DNA from: Fidelibacterota bacterium
Lineage (GTDB): Bacteria > Pseudomonadota > Alphaproteobacteria > Rhodospirillales > Rhodospirillaceae
Direction of reading: 5' to 3'
DNA length: 49,057 nt
NCBI GenBank assembly: GCA_947472795.1
Contig: CANJBL010000019.1
Coordinates: forward strand, 1 to 49,057
Shown here: positions 33,125 through 41,524 of the stretch, piece by piece
How positions within the stretch are numbered: position 1 is the stretch's first letter
How the letters are laid out: each line of letters starts with the position of its first letter
Notes under the pieces: model-generated
The model's database searches: none
Told to the model about the DNA's origin: nothing
Seen by the model: the letters and a program-made list of their open reading frames with translations, nothing else
Translations under genes and position numbers: made by a program

Positions 33125-34177
33125 TCAAGCTCCTTTCATGGTGGTGGGGGCAAGCCAGGCTTCGCAACATTGCTTGGCCAGCGCACGCACACGCCCAATG
33201 TAGGCCGCACGCTCGGTAACACTAATGACACCTCGCGCATCCAGCAGATTGAAGGTGTGCGAAGCCTTGATGCACTGATCATAGGCGGGCTGAGCAAGTT
33301 TAGCGGCCAGCAGCGCGGCGCATTCCTTCTCGCAAGCCTTGAAGCGCTCGAAGAGAATATCGGTGTCGGCGTGCTCGAAGTTATGAGCGGAATAATCCAC
33401 CTCGGCGCGGTGAAAGATATCGCCATAGGTCACGCCTCTGCCATTGAAGTCGAGGTCGTAAACGCTGTTCTTGCCCTGGATGTACATGGCGAGGCGCTCA
33501 AGGCCGTAGGTAAGTTCGACGGAGACAGGATTGCACTCGATGCCGCCGACCTGCTGGAAATAGGTGAACTGCGTTACTTCCATGCCGTCGCACCAGACTT
33601 CCCAACCCAGACCCCAGGCGCCGAGCGTGGGGCTTTCCCAATCGTCTTCGACGAAGCGGATATCGTGGGCCATGGGGTCGATGCCGATGGCCTTCAGACT
33701 CTCGAGGTAGAGCGCTTGTGCGTCAGCGGGGGATGGTTTGATGATCACCTGGAACTGATAGTAGTGCTGCAAGCGGTTTGGGTTCTCGCCGTAGCGGCCA
33801 TCCGTAGGACGGCGCGAAGGCTGCACGTAGGCCGCGGCCCAAGGTTCCTTCCCCAAGGCACGCAACGTGGTGGCTGGATGGAAGGTGCCGGCGCCCATTT
33901 CCATGTCATAGGGCTGCAGGATAACGCAGCCCTGGTCGGCCCAAAATTTCTGCAGTGTGAGAATCAGGTTCTGGAAGCTGAGTGGTACACCGCGCGCTTT
34001 CTCGATCACGGGCTTCGCGGCTACGGTTTTTGCGACCGCCTTGGGTTTGGCTTTTACTTTGACCTTCGGCGCAGGCTTCTTGGTAGGCTTCCGGACAGCT
34101 TTCCGGACAGCCTTTTTGACCGGCTTCTTGGCCATTTTTTTGGGCTGTTTCTTGGGGGATTTTTTCTTGGAAGCCAT
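33125..34177 (-). CDS. glyQ: Glycyl-tRNA synthetase alpha subunit with basic N-terminal tail
   Basis: 350 residues; the catalytic part starts near residue 66 ([18 protein letters not shown]) and has the class II motifs: [73 protein letters not shown] and [12 protein letters not shown]. Typical GlyQ is about 300 residues. The extra N-terminal 64 are almost only Lys, Pro, Ala, Arg and Val ([30 protein letters not shown]), like a histone H1-type tail. The start is weakly supported by a ribosome binding site, but no other start lies between the tail and the core. It charges tRNA-Gly with GlyS. Confidence 0.9.
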   Translation of the reverse strand: MASKKKSPKKQPKKMAKKPVKKAVRKAVRKPTKKPAPKVKVKAKPKAVAKTVAAKPVIEKARGVPLSFQNLILTLQKFWADQGCVILQPYDMEMGAGTFHPATTLRALGKEPWAAAYVQPSRRPTDGRYGENPNRLQHYYQFQVIIKPSPADAQALYLESLKAIGIDPMAHDIRFVEDDWESPTLGAWGLGWEVWCDGMEVTQFTYFQQVGGIECNPVSVELTYGLERLAMYIQGKNSVYDLDFNGRGVTYGDIFHRAEVDYSAHNFEHADTDILFERFKACEKECAALLAAKLAQPAYDQCIKASHTFNLLDARGVISVTERAAYIGRVRALAKQCCEAWLAPTTMKGA

Positions 34178-34253
34178 GGGTCGCCCGAACGTTTGAGGAA
34201 GGGCGGAAGCTACCGGCCAGGGCCTTTGGAATCAAGCAATCCGGGATAGTCCG

Positions 34254-34484
34254 CTAGGCTTTTTCGCACGAACAGGGGCTACCGGCAGCAATATAGGAGC
34301 CGCACTTAGGACAAGGGACCAAGTCTTGCGCCACAGGCGTGCGAGGCGCCCGAGCAGCTTGGTCGGCAGCCTCACGGCGCTTCTCATCCATGACAACTTT
34401 GTGGGCAGCGGTAATGCGGTTCCAATGCTTGAAGACAAACCACACGCCATAGACCATGGCGACCGTGAAAAGAACTTTGAACAT
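34254..34484 (-). CDS. Small membrane-anchored zinc-ribbon protein
   Basis: 76 residues. A single hydrophobic N-terminal segment (MFKVLFTVAMVYGVWFVFKH) is followed by a charged helix (VVMDEKRREAADQAAR) and a C-terminal CPKCGSYIAAGSPCSC, which gives paired Cys for a small zinc ribbon. The gene starts six bases after the S49 peptidase stop, in the same direction, so it is probably co-transcribed with it and with glyQ (76 bases on). Resembles the short conserved proteins with a C-terminal CxxCG found beside such genes; function unknown. Confidence 0.7.
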   Translation of the reverse strand: MFKVLFTVAMVYGVWFVFKHWNRITAAHKVVMDEKRREAADQAARAPRTPVAQDLVPCPKCGSYIAAGSPCSCEKA

Positions 34485-34489
34485 GGCGC

Positions 34490-35377
34490 CTAGAGCCCGA
34501 AACGCGCCCAGAGGGCGCGCTCTTCCACTGCCGCCAGCGCGTCGCTGACCCACCCACCGCTGTCGCCACCGAAACTACCCAATGCCTGACCGGGCACCAG
34601 ACGCCCAAAGAGACGCTGCAGGAAGCCCGGACCGCGATCCAGAACCTGGAAGCGCACATTGGGCCCATATTTGTCGCGCATCACGGAGCGTACATCCCCA
34701 AGCCCATCGATGAGGCCAAGATCCAGTGCGCGATTTCCGGTCCAGACATCGCCGTTGAAAAGGACGTCGTCGTCGGCGCGCAACCTTGAGCCACGGCGGG
34801 CGCGCACAAAACTTTTGAATTCCTTGTGAATGTCGGCCTGGATCTCGCCAAGACGACGCACGTCTTCTTCATCTTCAGGCTTGAAAGGATCGAGCATACT
34901 CTTGTGCGTACCTTGCGCATGCACGCGGCGCTCGATGCCGATACGTTCGATGAGATCATGGAAGCCGAAACTGGCCGAAATAACTCCGATGGAACCCACG
35001 ACCGACATGGGGTCGGCATAAATCTGATCAGCGGCAAGCGAAAGCCAGTAACCGCCCGAAGCCGCCACATCTTCAACGAAGGCGAAGACAGGGATTTTCT
35101 TTTCCTGGGAATACTGGCGGATCAATCCTGCAATCTGCGAGGACTGGACCGCAGATCCACCCGGCGAATTGATGACCAAGCAAACCGCACGCGCACGGCG
35201 CGCGAAAGCGCGTTTGATGATGGGTTCCAAGGCGGCCAGGGTCAGGCCGCGCCGGGCCATGCTCACAGCGCCAATAGCGCCGCTGAGACGGAGTACCGCC
35301 ACCACGGGCGCCGCTCCTTGGGAGGATGTAAGGCCCAGATCGGCGAAGAATTCGTTGAAAGCCTCGGGGATGCTCAT
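34490..35377 (-). CDS. S49-family peptidase (SppA/SohB-like)
   Basis: 295 residues. Core S49 motifs are VCLVINSPGGSAVQSSQIAG (64-84), FVEDVAASGGYWLSLAADQI with nucleophile Ser107, SVVGSIGVI and GTHKSMLDPF with Lys159 as the general base. It has no strong N-terminal membrane segment, so it resembles the short soluble form rather than full SppA. It probably cleaves signal peptides or membrane-protein fragments. It heads the minus-strand cluster with the small zinc-ribbon gene, glyQ, glyS and ppdK, an order that is common in alphaproteobacteria. Confidence 0.85.
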   Translation of the reverse strand: MSIPEAFNEFFADLGLTSSQGAAPVVAVLRLSGAIGAVSMARRGLTLAALEPIIKRAFARRARAVCLVINSPGGSAVQSSQIAGLIRQYSQEKKIPVFAFVEDVAASGGYWLSLAADQIYADPMSVVGSIGVISASFGFHDLIERIGIERRVHAQGTHKSMLDPFKPEDEEDVRRLGEIQADIHKEFKSFVRARRGSRLRADDDVLFNGDVWTGNRALDLGLIDGLGDVRSVMRDKYGPNVRFQVLDRGPGFLQRLFGRLVPGQALGSFGGDSGGWVSDALAAVEERALWARFGL

Positions 35378-35507
35378 GGCCTTAAATATAGGATGCCAGC
35401 GACGTTAAAGAAACCCAGGCCGGTGCCTAAAAACCCCCGCGCCCGTTCCAGGCTCTGTGCTAGGTTTTACATATATAGGTATGGCTGGTGCATAAGGGAG
35501 GGATGCC

Positions 35508-36662
35508 ATGATCGTAACGTCTTGCCGCCGCCTGTTTGCGTTCGCTTGCGGTATCACGCTGCTGACGGCGGGATACGCCGCTCAAGCCGCCGACGCGGAA
35601 AAGCCGCCCACATTCAAAGTCGATCCCTTTTGGCCGAAAACGCTGCCCAACAACTGGATCCTGGGCCAGATCGGCGGCATCACGGTGGATAGCCGTGGCC
35701 ATGTGTGGATCAATCAGCGTCCGCGTTCCCTCACCAAGGATGAAGCTTCTGCCGCACAAAATCCGCCGCTGGCCAAATGCTGTATCCCAGCCCCGCCGGT
35801 CATCGAGTTCGATCCGGAGGGCAACGTGGTCCAGGGCTGGGGTGGCGACGGTCAGGGCTATGAATGGCCCACGCAGGAGCACGGCATCTTCGTCGATCAC
35901 AAGGGCAACGTGTGGGTCGGCGGCAACGGTGCCAAGGATGGCCAAGTCCTGAAGTTCACGCACGACGGCAAATTCCTGCTGCAAATTGGGAAAGCCGGCG
36001 GCCCCGGCGGCAGCGCCGATACCAAGCAATTGGGACAAGTGGCGGACTTCTATGTCGATGCGAAGACCAACGAGGTCTATATGGCGGACGGCTACGGCAA
36101 TCACCGCATCATCGTACTCGATGCGGACACCGGCGCCTTCAAACGCATGTGGGGCGCTTACGGCAATAAGCCGGTGGATCCGCCAAAGGTGGCCGGCGCG
36201 CCCGCGAACAATGGCGACGGCGGCGGCTATGACCCGAAAGCTCCGCCATCCAAACAGTTCGCCAATCCCGTGCATTGCGTGAAAGTGTCGAATGACGGGC
36301 TTGTGTATGTCTGCGACCGTACCAACAACCGCGTGCAGGTGTTCAAGACGGACGGGACCTTCGTTAAGGAGTTCTTCTACTTGAGGGACACGTTGCGTGG
36401 ATCGGTGACGGACGTGACGTTCTGGCCCGATGCCAAGCAGACCTATTTAATCACGGTGGACTTCGGCAACAACGAGATGCGCCTCGTGCGCCGGAGTGAT
36501 GGCGAGATTCTGTCCACTTATGGCCGTCAGGGCCGCAACGCCGGCCAGTTCCACTGGCTGCATGACGTGGCGGTGGATGCACAAGGAAACGTCTATACGG
36601 GCGAAGTGGGCGACGCCAAGCGCCTGCAAAAGTGGCTGCCTGACGCACCGCCGAAGAAGTAG
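35508..36662 (+). CDS. Exported NHL-type beta-propeller protein
   Basis: 384 residues; ATG 35508 after AAGGGAGGGATGCC. The signal peptide is residues 1-27 (cleavage after AQA). NHL blades are visible: GGITVDSRGHVWINQRPRS, GIFVDHKGNVWVGGNG, VADFYVDAKTNEVYMADGYG followed by NHRIIVLD, CVKVSNDGLVYVCDRTNNRV and HDVAVDAQGNVYTGEVGDAK. The closing motif KRLQKWLPD is typical. Likely a six-bladed propeller in the periplasm; the ligand or reaction is unknown. It sits on the opposite strand to its neighbours, with its stop four bases from that of the methyltransferase, and interrupts the S49 peptidase - trmN6 neighbourhood. Confidence 0.8.
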   Translation: MIVTSCRRLFAFACGITLLTAGYAAQAADAEKPPTFKVDPFWPKTLPNNWILGQIGGITVDSRGHVWINQRPRSLTKDEASAAQNPPLAKCCIPAPPVIEFDPEGNVVQGWGGDGQGYEWPTQEHGIFVDHKGNVWVGGNGAKDGQVLKFTHDGKFLLQIGKAGGPGGSADTKQLGQVADFYVDAKTNEVYMADGYGNHRIIVLDADTGAFKRMWGAYGNKPVDPPKVAGAPANNGDGGGYDPKAPPSKQFANPVHCVKVSNDGLVYVCDRTNNRVQVFKTDGTFVKEFFYLRDTLRGSVTDVTFWPDAKQTYLITVDFGNNEMRLVRRSDGEILSTYGRQGRNAGQFHWLHDVAVDAQGNVYTGEVGDAKRLQKWLPDAPPKK

Positions 36663-36665
36663 GCC

Positions 36666-37391
36666 TTAAAACACCAAAGCGCGGGCGTCGCGCAGCACCG
36701 CATCGGCGGCGGCTGTATAGCGGCCATCGGCTTCGTGCAGGATGATGCCGGGGTAGAGGGTGTCGGCCGTACGGCGGCCCTTTCCCGCATCGACGATCAC
36801 GCGCTTTGCCGGCGCCCCGGCTTTTGGAAAGATGGGGATAATGCGGATGTCCCCGGTCTTCTTTGCGTGTAGCACGTTGACGATATCCGAAAGCCGATCC
36901 GCGCGGTGAATAAGCACAATGCGGCCTTTTGGCTTTGCGCAGGCAAGGCACCCGCCAATCCACGCGGCGAGGTCGGCCTCGCCTTCCATGTGTGAGATCG
37001 CACGCGCGGCATTGAGTGGTGGCGTGCCGCTGTCGCCATAGGGTGGATTACTAATAACAACATCAAAAGCACCCACCAGATCGGGTGGTGGTTTGAGGAT
37101 GTCGCCCGTGGCGATGAAGGTCTCGGCAAGTTTATTGAGGGCGACGCCCTCGCCAGCCAACACCGCGTGCGCTTGCTGCAATTCCAAACCGGTCAACGTC
37201 AGCCCAGGCACACGCGCAGCCAGACAGAACATGGCAGCCCCGGTGCCGCAGCCGGCATCCAGTACATTCTCGCCGGCCTTGGCGCGCACAGCGGCAGCCA
37301 GAAGTACAGGATCAATGGCGGCCCGGTAGCCATCCAGAGGTTGGCGCACGATAACGCGGCCATCAAGCAGGCGGTCGTCGCTGGTGCTCAT
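36666..37391 (-). CDS. TrmN6-like tRNA/N6-adenine methyltransferase
   Basis: 241 residues from ATG 37391. SAM-binding motif I is NVLDAGCGTGAAMFCLA, motif II LTGLELQQ, and the N6-adenine motif DVVISNPPYGDSG carries the NPPY active site. The fold and length match the tRNA1(Val) A37 N6-methyltransferase family (TrmN6/YfiC). It lies three bases after the DUF2007 gene in the same direction and is convergent with the NHL gene. The exact tRNA target is inferred from the family only. Confidence 0.85.
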   Translation of the reverse strand: MSTSDDRLLDGRVIVRQPLDGYRAAIDPVLLAAAVRAKAGENVLDAGCGTGAAMFCLAARVPGLTLTGLELQQAHAVLAGEGVALNKLAETFIATGDILKPPPDLVGAFDVVISNPPYGDSGTPPLNAARAISHMEGEADLAAWIGGCLACAKPKGRIVLIHRADRLSDIVNVLHAKKTGDIRIIPIFPKAGAPAKRVIVDAGKGRRTADTLYPGIILHEADGRYTAAADAVLRDARALVF

Positions 37392-37393
37392 AT

Positions 37394-37609
37394 TCAACCC
37401 GGTGCCAAGCATTCAGGACAGAGACTGTGCACGATCATGCGGGCCGCAGCGATATCCTCCTCGCGCACCATAAGGCGGCGCGGAAACAAAGCGCCGTACA
37501 TGTCGGCGATGGGGCCGTCGAACTCAACAGCGGGAATGTCGGCCTCGGCCAGAGCAGCCTTGATCGCCGACAGCAGCACCCAGTCTTCCGTGTGCAGGAG
37601 TTCAACCAT
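37394..37609 (-). CDS. DUF2007 protein
   Basis: 71 residues from ATG 37609 (MVELLHTEDWVLLSAIKAAL). The pattern L-T-x-D-x-V-L-L-x-x-I-x-x-L-L-x-x-x-x-I at the start and LFPRRLMVREEDIAAAR later matches the DUF2007 small signal-transducing family. It ends with CPECLAPG, a possible half of a metal site. Directly upstream of the methyltransferase gene and divergent from the polyprenyl synthetase, as in many alphaproteobacteria. Confidence 0.8.
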   Translation of the reverse strand: MVELLHTEDWVLLSAIKAALAEADIPAVEFDGPIADMYGALFPRRLMVREEDIAAARMIVHSLCPECLAPG

Positions 37610-37809
37610 AGGGAAAAGCTGTCTTTCCGGCGCAGAATGGGCCCGTTCCCGGCCCTGGAAAAGGGATAGTGCAAGCGTGACGTGCCGCAGTAGAATTGGC
37701 AAGCCATCCCGGGGGACGGGACTTTTGGCGGGGATCGACGGAGGCGGGCGGACACAAGGTTCGCCCGGCTTTTTCCGCTTTCCCAGCAGATGAGTTTAAG
37801 GAACGTATC

Positions 37810-38844
37810 GTGGCGACGATTGTCAACCTGGAAGCCAGCCGGTTCGATGCAAACAAGCGGGCCAAGTCCAAGGCGTTGGATGCCCTGGTGGAGTTGGTGG
37901 ACGAGGACCTGAAGGCGGTCAACCGCACCATCGTGGCCCGCATGCACAGCCCCATAGCGCTGATCCCGCAGCTGGCGGGGCATATTGTGGCGGCAGGCGG
38001 AAAGCGTTTACGCCCTGTCCTGACGCTGGCTGCAGCCAAGTTGTGTGGTTATACGGGCGAACGCCATGTGCACCTGGCGACGTGTGTGGAGTTCATCCAC
38101 ACCGCCACTCTGCTTCATGATGACGTGGTGGATGAGAGCGCATTACGCCGCGGTCAGTCCAGCGCCAATGCCATTTGGGGCAATCAGTCCAGCGTACTCG
38201 TGGGCGACTTCCTGTTCAGCCGGGCCTTTGAGCTGATGGTGGAAGACGGATCGCTGAAGGTGCTGCAGATCTTGTCGCGCGCCTCTTCCGTCATCGCCGA
38301 GGGCGAGGTGCATCAACTCCTCACCTCCAACGATACCGAGACCAGTGAAGCGCAGTACCTGGAAGTGATCCAGGCCAAGACGGCGGAACTGTTCGCCGCA
38401 GCGGCGCGCATCGGTGCGGTCGTTGCAGATCGGCCGGACGTGGAAGAAGAAGCTTTGCGCGTCTATGGAATGAACCTGGGCATCGCCTTCCAGCTCATCG
38501 ATGACGTGTTGGACTACTCCGCGCGCCAGCAGGAATTGGGCAAGACCGTCGGCGACGACTTCCGCGAGGGCAAGATCACCCTGCCCGTCATCCTCGCCTT
38601 CCGCCGTGGTGACGAGGGAGAGCGCGGTTTCTGGAAGCGCACTCTGGAAACCTTGGAGCAGACAGACGCCGACCTGGAGCACGCCATGGAGCTGATGAAG
38701 CACCATAGCAGCCTGGCCGATACCGTGAACCGCGCGCGGCACTATGGTGCTGTGGCGCGTGATGCACTTGGCATCTTCCCGGACAGCCCCACGAAGGCAC
38801 GCCTGCTGGACATCATCGATTTCTGCATTGAACGGGCGTACTGA
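37810..38844 (+). CDS. ispB: Polyprenyl diphosphate synthase
   Basis: 344 residues from a GTG start at 37810 preceded by TTTAAGGAAC; the longer in-frame ATG at 37696 would have no ribosome binding site. The first Asp-rich motif is HDDVVDES (103-110) and the second is QLIDDVLDYSA (228-238). GGKRLRPVLTLA, GNQSSVLVGDFLFSRAF and GDDFREGKITLP are also present. It builds the long isoprenoid chain for ubiquinone, probably C40 or C50; chain length cannot be read. Divergent from DUF2007, as is usual in alphaproteobacteria. Confidence 0.9.
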   Translation: MATIVNLEASRFDANKRAKSKALDALVELVDEDLKAVNRTIVARMHSPIALIPQLAGHIVAAGGKRLRPVLTLAAAKLCGYTGERHVHLATCVEFIHTATLLHDDVVDESALRRGQSSANAIWGNQSSVLVGDFLFSRAFELMVEDGSLKVLQILSRASSVIAEGEVHQLLTSNDTETSEAQYLEVIQAKTAELFAAAARIGAVVADRPDVEEEALRVYGMNLGIAFQLIDDVLDYSARQQELGKTVGDDFREGKITLPVILAFRRGDEGERGFWKRTLETLEQTDADLEHAMELMKHHSSLADTVNRARHYGAVARDALGIFPDSPTKARLLDIIDFCIERAY

Positions 38845-38868
38845 CGCTCCGCAGATCGAGTGTCCGGT

Positions 38869-39645
38869 TCAGTTGAATCCTATATCGATGATGAACTTCA
38901 GCGTCCAGTCGTTGGAGCCACGTGTCCATCCGTGGCCGATACCAATATCCAGACCCACCGGCTCGCCGCCGTAGTCAGCAACCAGGAAGGTCTCCTGGGC
39001 CTGATCGGGCACTTTGAGCATATTGTTGATGGGGCCAAGATCGGCATAGTGCTCTACGGCAACGGTCCACTTCGGCGACATCTTGTATCCAAGACGCATG
39101 GCGGGCTCGAACGTGGGCGTATTGTTGTTGCCACTGAGCGCAACGCCCATGATCGGATTGATAATGAATTCCCAGGGGTCGGCACGCCACCCGATCATGG
39201 GCCGCACTTCCATATTGTAGCGATGCTCATCGTAGGTGGATTTGTAGATGCCGACTTCGAAATTGACGCCATAGAAAAAATCTCGTTCCGCCGCGTGGGG
39301 CGAGACAAAAAGTGTGCGCAGTTTTGCGGCGCCAACCTGGAACTTTCCGCCGGCACCGATTTCATAAGGGATATAAGCCCCAATCTCCCACCAATCTTTC
39401 AGTCCATAAGCGAATTCGGGTGTGCCGTTGAAGGCATGGTTCGGTGCGACACCGCGCGGGAAATCCGGCGTTTTAATACCGTCGATCACATAGTTGCCGT
39501 GAAGCTGCAGGCTGAATTGACCGGGATCATTGATCTCGGCGTTATAAACCTGGATCTCGTCAGCCGCCCGGCCGGGGGCCGGCATTAGCGCCACCATGAC
39601 GCTCGCCACCACGGTCCACTGCCGCCATCCATAGGAATAATTCAT
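38869..39645 (-). CDS. Outer-membrane beta-barrel protein of unknown function
   Basis: 258 residues. Signal peptide at 1-27 (MNYSYGWRQWTVVASVMVAL, cleavage after GRA). Alternating hydrophobic strands run through the chain (QFSLQLHGNYVIDG, WWEIGAYIPYEIGAG, FFYGVNFEVGIYKS, FEPAMRLGYKMSPKWTVAVE) and the last strand ends WTLKFIIDIGFN. This suits a small barrel of 8-12 strands. Similar proteins occur as putative transporters or porin-like proteins. It stands alone between ispB (convergent) and mmsA. Confidence 0.65.
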   Translation of the reverse strand: MNYSYGWRQWTVVASVMVALMPAPGRAADEIQVYNAEINDPGQFSLQLHGNYVIDGIKTPDFPRGVAPNHAFNGTPEFAYGLKDWWEIGAYIPYEIGAGGKFQVGAAKLRTLFVSPHAAERDFFYGVNFEVGIYKSTYDEHRYNMEVRPMIGWRADPWEFIINPIMGVALSGNNNTPTFEPAMRLGYKMSPKWTVAVEHYADLGPINNMLKVPDQAQETFLVADYGGEPVGLDIGIGHGWTRGSNDWTLKFIIDIGFN

Positions 39646-39880
39646 ATGAGCCCCATTTCCGCGTACCCCAAAACAGACGGCAGATTAGCGGTGACCGGGC
39701 AAATGCAGAAGAAGGGTCCCGGTTTAGAGCGCGGAATACTGCGGGAGAATGAAATTGAGAATTAGAATTTTGGCTTAGCGCGCTATTTGCCCCCGCCCGT
39801 AGACGCGGGTTCGGAATGATTATCATCCGTACTCTTAAATCGGAGCGTCCATTTCACGAGACCTGAGACGCGAATCTTCC
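39646..39880. other. Intergenic region without a gene
   Basis: Between the start of the barrel-protein gene (minus strand) and the mmsA terminator. It should hold the promoter of the barrel-protein gene. I see no open frame with a ribosome binding site and no RNA gene. Confidence 0.5.
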
Positions 39881-39920
39881 AAAAAAGAACTCCGGACCGC
39901 TTCGGTAAAGCGGCCCGGAG
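39881..39920 (-). terminator. Terminator of the mmsA operon
   Basis: CTCCGGACCGCTT (39890-39902) pairs with AAGCGGCCCGGAG (39908-39920) with one mismatch; read on the minus strand the stem is followed by TTCTTTTTT. It lies 64 bases beyond the mmsA stop. Confidence 0.85.
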
Positions 39921-39983
39921 TGTCGCAGCCGTCTTGGAGGGGAGCGGCTGCTGGGAGTCCCGTGGGGTGAACACGGGGTCGTG

Positions 39984-41489
39984 TTAGGACATTGTCGGCA
40001 TCACAAAAGCTGCATCACCAGCACTGGCTGCTCCGCGCTTCGGCCAGCGTTGGGTCACCGTCTTGGTCCGGGTGTAGAACTGAATGCCGTCCATACCGTA
40101 CTGGTTGGTATCGCCAAAAGCCGAACGCTTCCAACCGCCGAAACTGTAGTAGGCCACAGGCACTGGGATGGGCACGTTGACGCCCACCATCCCGACCTCG
40201 ACGCTGCTGGCGAATGTGCGCGCAGCTTCGCCGTCACGCGTAAAGATGGCCACACCGTTCCCGAGCGCATGCTTGCTCGGCAGCATGATGGCCTCTTCTA
40301 AGTTCTCGGCGCGCACAATCTGCAATACCGGTCCGAAAATTTCGTCCTGATAGCTTTTCATGCGCGGCTTGACGTGATCGAGCAGGGTAGGTCCAAGGAA
40401 GAACCCTTTCTCGTAGCCTTGCAGCGAGAAACCGCGACCATCTATGACGAGTTCCGAGCCTTCATCCACCGCCATCTGGATGTACTGCTCGATACGCGCT
40501 TTATGCTGTTGCGTAATGACCGGCCCATACTGAGCGTCGGAATCGGTGGAAATACCCACACGCATATCGCCAATGGCCGCAACCAGTTTCTGGCGCAGAG
40601 CGACGGCGGTCTTTTCGCCCACAGGGACCACGACCGGCAAAGCCATGCAGCGTTCCCCAGCAGAACCGAAGGCCGCGCCCATGATGTCGTTGACAGTCTG
40701 GTCGAGGTCGGCGTCGGGCATGACGATGCCGTGGTTCTTGGCGCCGCCCATGGCCTGCACGCGTTTGCCGTTAGCGGAGGCTGTCGCATAGACATACTGC
40801 GCGATGTCACTGGAGCCTACAAAACTGATGGCTTTGACATCGGGATGGTGCAGGAGCCCATCCACGACCGTCTTGTTGCCTTGCAGGACATTCAGAATGC
40901 CCGCCGGTGCGCCGGCTTCCATCATGAGTTCCGCGAGACGGATGGCGACGGAAGGTGCTTTCTCCGAAGGCTTCAGCACAAACGCATTGCCGCAGGCAAT
41001 GGCAACCGCCGACATCCACAGCGGAATCATTGCCGGGAAATTGAATGGTGTGATGCCCGCCACAACGCCAAGCGGTTGGCGGATGGAGTAGACGTCGATG
41101 CCCGGCCCCGCACCTTCCGTGAAGTCACCCTTCTGCAGATGCGGTACGCCGCAGGCAAACTCAATGACGTCGAGACCGCGTTGGATATCTCCCTTTGAAT
41201 CGGCGACAACCTTGCCATGCTCCGAAGACAACAGCTCGGCGAGCTGCTTCATGTTGGCTTCGATGAGACGCTTGAAGTCGAACATGACACGCGCCCGGCG
41301 CTGCGGATTGACCGCCGCCCAGCCCGGTTGTGCGGCAACCGCAGAGCGGATGGTCTCATCCACCTCCTTGCTTTCGCCTAACACAACCCGCGACTGGACC
41401 GCACCGGTGTTCGGATTAAAAACGTCGCCATAGGCGCGAGCTTCGCCCACAAAGCGGCGCCCACCGATAAAGTGTGGAATGGTTTCCAC
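39984..41489 (-). CDS. mmsA: Methylmalonate/malonate-semialdehyde dehydrogenase (CoA-acylating)
   Basis: 501 residues from a GTG start at 41489, with GGAG five bases upstream; the longer ATG at 41552 has no support. Aldehyde dehydrogenase fold: FIGGRRFV, SEHGKVVADSKGDIQRGL, PFNFPAMIPLWM, VGSSDIAQYVY and the catalytic Cys281 in GSAGERCMALPV, the form typical of CoA-acylating MmsA. MmsA converts (methyl)malonate semialdehyde, NAD and CoA to acetyl- or propionyl-CoA, CO2 and NADH. Next to the omega-transaminase it fits beta-alanine or valine breakdown. Gap of 35 bases to ald. Confidence 0.92.
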   Translation of the reverse strand: METIPHFIGGRRFVGEARAYGDVFNPNTGAVQSRVVLGESKEVDETIRSAVAAQPGWAAVNPQRRARVMFDFKRLIEANMKQLAELLSSEHGKVVADSKGDIQRGLDVIEFACGVPHLQKGDFTEGAGPGIDVYSIRQPLGVVAGITPFNFPAMIPLWMSAVAIACGNAFVLKPSEKAPSVAIRLAELMMEAGAPAGILNVLQGNKTVVDGLLHHPDVKAISFVGSSDIAQYVYATASANGKRVQAMGGAKNHGIVMPDADLDQTVNDIMGAAFGSAGERCMALPVVVPVGEKTAVALRQKLVAAIGDMRVGISTDSDAQYGPVITQQHKARIEQYIQMAVDEGSELVIDGRGFSLQGYEKGFFLGPTLLDHVKPRMKSYQDEIFGPVLQIVRAENLEEAIMLPSKHALGNGVAIFTRDGEAARTFASSVEVGMVGVNVPIPVPVAYYSFGGWKRSAFGDTNQYGMDGIQFYTRTKTVTQRWPKRGAASAGDAAFVMPTMS

Positions 41490-41524
41490 GGTTACTCCAA
41501 CGACAACTGATAAAAACTGTAGCT

